This document shows positions 6,703 to 8,024 of a DNA stretch of 8,024 nt, one piece after another (the stretch's first letter is position 1; each line of letters opens with the position of its first letter). The notes under the pieces are model-generated. The model was not told the origin of the DNA. It did no database searches and worked only from the letters and a program-made list of their open reading frames with translations. The position numbers and the translations under genes were made by a program. The stretch is from an uncultured Bacteroidales bacterium (GTDB taxonomy: Bacteria > Bacteroidota > Bacteroidia > Bacteroidales > UBA932), in contig CAMNQO010000074.1 of the NCBI GenBank assembly GCA_946549475.1, positions 1 to 8,024 of the forward strand, in the 5' to 3' direction.

Positions 6703-7803
6703 GTGTTATTGCGTGATTTCATAACGGAGGCTCGGATGGCTTTGACGGCCTATGCATCTGAAGAAGCGGCGGCCTTGGTGGCCCGTTTGTGTGAGGCGCT
6801 GCTCGGTGTTTCTTCCTATGCCCATGTCGTTTATCCGGGTCTGGAAATCCCGGAGGCGTCCTTGCCGGTGTTGCAAGCGGCGTTTGGACGACTCGTGGCC
6901 GGTGAGCCCTTGCAGTACATCTTGGGCTATACCGACTTTCTCGGGATGCGCTTGCGGGTCAGTCCGGCCGTTCTCATTCCCCGCCCCGAGACTGAAGAAC
7001 TCTGTCAGCGTGTCATCACGACCTATGGCACCCGGCCCACCCCCGCGCCTTCCACTCCGGCTTCCGGCACCCGGCCCACCCCCGCATCTTCCATTCCGGC
7101 TTCCGGCACCCGGCCCGTCCCCGTTTCCTCCCGCCCGGAACAAGGAGCGGCTGGATATAAGGCTCCCCGGGCGATTCTGGACCTTTGTTGCGGGAGCGGT
7201 TGCATTACCTGGGCGATGGCACAGGCTTTTCCCGAGGCTTTTGTCGTTGGCGTCGATTTGTCCGCAGCCGCGCTGGAAGTGGCCAAGAATCAGCGGGTAG
7301 CCCTCTCTTCCAATTCCTCGCCTTCGCCCGTCGTTTCCGTTCCCTCATCCGCGCCTTTCACCCCGACTTCCGGCACCCGGCTCACCCCGTCTTCTTCTTT
7401 CGGGCATACACCCACATTCTTGCAGGCCGATGTGCTGGATGTTGCCGTCTTGTCCGAGACATTGCAAGCCCTCTTGGCTGGACACGGGATTTCCTCCTTC
7501 GACTTGCTCCTATCCAATCCGCCCTATGTGCGTGAGAGCGAGCGTGCCGTCATGTCCCGTCAAGTCCTTGACTTCGAGCCGGCGGCGGCTCTTTTCGTCC
7601 CCGATGCGGATCCGCTTCTGTTTTATCGGGCGGCCGCCCGCGTTTTCGCTTCATCACTCTTTACTTCCGGTTCCCTCGCTGCCTTTGAACTCAACGAAGC
7701 GCTCGGGGAAGAGGCCGTTTCACTTTTTGAAAAAGGGAATGCGACCGTGGATCTTCAAAAAGATGTCTTTGGAAAAAATCGCTTTCTATTTATCAAAAGA
7801 TAG
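6703..7803 (+). CDS. prmC: peptide chain release factor N5-glutamine methyltransferase
   Basis: PrmC uses S-adenosylmethionine to methylate the glutamine of the GGQ motif in release factors RF1 and RF2, which aids translation termination. The N-terminal helical domain includes EPLQYILGYTDF. PRPETE (93-98) follows, then the SAM-binding loop DLCCGSGC (160-167), VDLS, and the catalytic NPPY (272-275). The tail GKNRFLFIKR fits the family end. At 366 residues it is about 80-90 longer than usual. Two Pro/Ser/Thr-rich inserts account for this: about residues 109-149 before the SAM loop and about 201-236 after VDLS. Motifs on both sides are intact, so it is probably functional. The GTG start at 6703 is chosen because LRDFITEA aligns with the first PrmC helix; an in-frame stop lies at 6655. 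ATG at 6736 has a Shine-Dalgarno-like GGAGG at 6726-6730 and is the alternative, but it would cut that helix. Confidence 0.93.
   Translation: MLLRDFITEARMALTAYASEEAAALVARLCEALLGVSSYAHVVYPGLEIPEASLPVLQAAFGRLVAGEPLQYILGYTDFLGMRLRVSPAVLIPRPETEELCQRVITTYGTRPTPAPSTPASGTRPTPASSIPASGTRPVPVSSRPEQGAAGYKAPRAILDLCCGSGCITWAMAQAFPEAFVVGVDLSAAALEVAKNQRVALSSNSSPSPVVSVPSSAPFTPTSGTRLTPSSSFGHTPTFLQADVLDVAVLSETLQALLAGHGISSFDLLLSNPPYVRESERAVMSRQVLDFEPAAALFVPDADPLLFYRAAARVFASSLFTSGSLAAFELNEALGEEAVSLFEKGNATVDLQKDVFGKNRFLFIKR
7027..7143 (+). repeat. 39-bp in-frame tandem repeat (3 units) in prmC
   Basis: Three 39-base units occupy 7027-7065, 7066-7104 and 7105-7143. Each encodes 13 residues, starting GTRPTPAPSTPAS, then GTRPTPASSIPAS, then the more diverged GTRPVPVSSRPEQ. 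Units 1 and 2 are nearly identical in DNA. The array lies in the linker between the N-terminal domain and the SAM-binding loop. Confidence 0.9.
7363..7395 (+). repeat. fourth, isolated copy of the prmC repeat
   Basis: About 33 bases encoding PTSGTRLTPSS closely match the core of the 39-base units 220-300 bases upstream (CTTCCGGCACCCGG is identical). It sits in a separate insert of the same protein, after the VDLS motif and before the next conserved strand. Confidence 0.75.
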
Positions 7804-7818
7804 CGAAAGTTCCAAATT

Positions 7819-7847
7819 TGTGGCATGCAACTTGCAATATTGCCACA
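7819..7847. repeat. 7-bp inverted repeat downstream of prmC
   Basis: TGTGGCA (7819-7825) and TGCCACA (7841-7847) are perfect inverted copies around a 15-base loop that itself contains TGCAA-C-TTGCA. A run of six T begins 7 bases after the stem. It could be a weak terminator or RNA stability hairpin for prmC, or a protein-binding palindrome. Confidence 0.5.
7821..7836 (+). promoter_or_regulatory. possible sigma-54 (RpoN) promoter
   Basis: TGGCATGCAACTTGCA matches the sigma-54 consensus TGGCACG-N4-TTGCW at all but one position. The invariant GG (7822-7823) and GC (7834-7835) are separated by exactly 10 bases. Transcription would begin near 7847 and reach the terminator at 7889-7924, giving an RNA of only about 75 bases. 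It lies just after prmC in an AT-rich gap with no gene directly behind it. It overlaps an inverted repeat, which is another explanation. Confidence 0.35.
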
Positions 7848-7888
7848 CGAATAGTTTTTTCATAGGTTTAAGTTTTTAGGTTAGATGG

Positions 7889-7924
7889 AAGAGCCCGGCA
7901 GTGATGTCCGGCTCTTTTTCTTTT
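7889..7924 (+). terminator. rho-independent terminator after prmC
   Basis: AAGAGCC(C)GG pairs with CCGGCTCTT, with one bulged C, around a 9-base loop (CAGTGATGT). The stem runs directly into a T-rich tract at 7915-7924. It separates the prmC transcription unit from the tRNA unit, whose promoter follows at once. Confidence 0.8.
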
Positions 7925-7930
7925 AAAAAA

Positions 7931-7962
7931 TTTGCACAATTAAAAAATGTGGATTATCTTTG
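7931..7962 (+). promoter_or_regulatory. strong Bacteroidota housekeeping promoter for the tRNA
   Basis: TTTG at 7931-7934, a 20-base spacer and TATCTTTG at 7955-7962 match the Bacteroidota primary sigma consensus (TTTG / TAnnTTTG) exactly. The start site would be near 7969, about 20 bases before the tRNA. This is the clearest lineage marker in the window. Confidence 0.85.
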
Positions 7963-7988
7963 CAGTCCGTTTGAGAAAACGGGTAAAT

Positions 7989-8024
7989 AGTCTCTTAGCT
8001 CAGTTGGTTAGAGCGCTACACTGA
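7989..8024 (+). tRNA. tRNA, 5' half (anticodon begins GA; probably tRNA-Ile)
   Basis: The first 36 bases of a tRNA are visible. They comprise the 7-base acceptor strand AGTCTCT, T8-A9, the D stem GCTC/GAGC around loop AGTTGGTTA, G26, the anticodon 5' strand CTACA, and C32-T33-G34-A35. The anticodon therefore starts GA, leaving Ile (GAT), Phe (GAA), Val (GAC) or Leu (GAG). The D arm is not of the Leu type, and the overall look fits tRNA-Ile(GAT) best. The 3' half lies beyond the window, so identity is not settled. Confidence 0.85.

Noticed and set aside
7885..7926. A 13-codon open frame (MEEPGSDVRLFFF) after prmC
   Set aside because: It runs straight through the terminator hairpin and T-tract, which explain the sequence; no ribosome-binding or conservation evidence.

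Overview
The window looks like a chromosomal segment of a GC-rich member of Bacteroidota, probably Bacteroidales. Two things support this. First, the promoters match the Bacteroidota housekeeping pattern (TTTG, about 20 bases, then TAnnTTTG); the best one lies before the tRNA at the right edge. Second, the PrmC and PBP1A sequences have the style of that phylum. Coding regions are GC-rich and the gaps between genes are AT-rich. No transposase, integrase, phage gene or CRISPR array is visible.

Layout from left to right. Bases 1-44 (minus strand) hold the first codons of a topoisomerase I gene (topA), which runs out of the window. A short divergent promoter region follows. Next comes a tight four-gene plus-strand operon at 161-6487: a class A penicillin-binding protein (PBP1A), an alpha/beta hydrolase, a membrane-anchored MurF-type Mur ligase and a D-Ala-D-Ala ligase (Ddl). 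The junctions are 6 bases apart, a 4-base ATGA overlap and 1 base apart, so co-transcription and translational coupling are likely. After a 215-base gap comes prmC, the release-factor glutamine methyltransferase. Then follow a possible sigma-54 promoter, a rho-independent terminator, a strong housekeeping promoter and the first half of a tRNA with anticodon GA-.

The operon reads as a peptidoglycan module. Ddl makes D-Ala-D-Ala, the MurF-type ligase would attach it to a muramyl peptide precursor, and PBP1A polymerises and crosslinks the finished lipid-linked unit. The hydrolase has an intact catalytic triad but an unknown substrate. The Mur ligase is unusual: it lacks the normal MurF N-terminal uridine-binding domain and instead has three predicted membrane segments.

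The most unusual pattern is a set of in-frame, low-complexity or tandem-repeat inserts in loops of three neighbouring conserved enzymes. There are about four in the Mur ligase (one a 27-bp unit repeated three times), one in the omega loop of Ddl and two in PrmC. The two PrmC inserts lie more than 200 bases apart but share the same repeat sequence. This suggests a local expansion or spreading process acting in-frame in essential genes.
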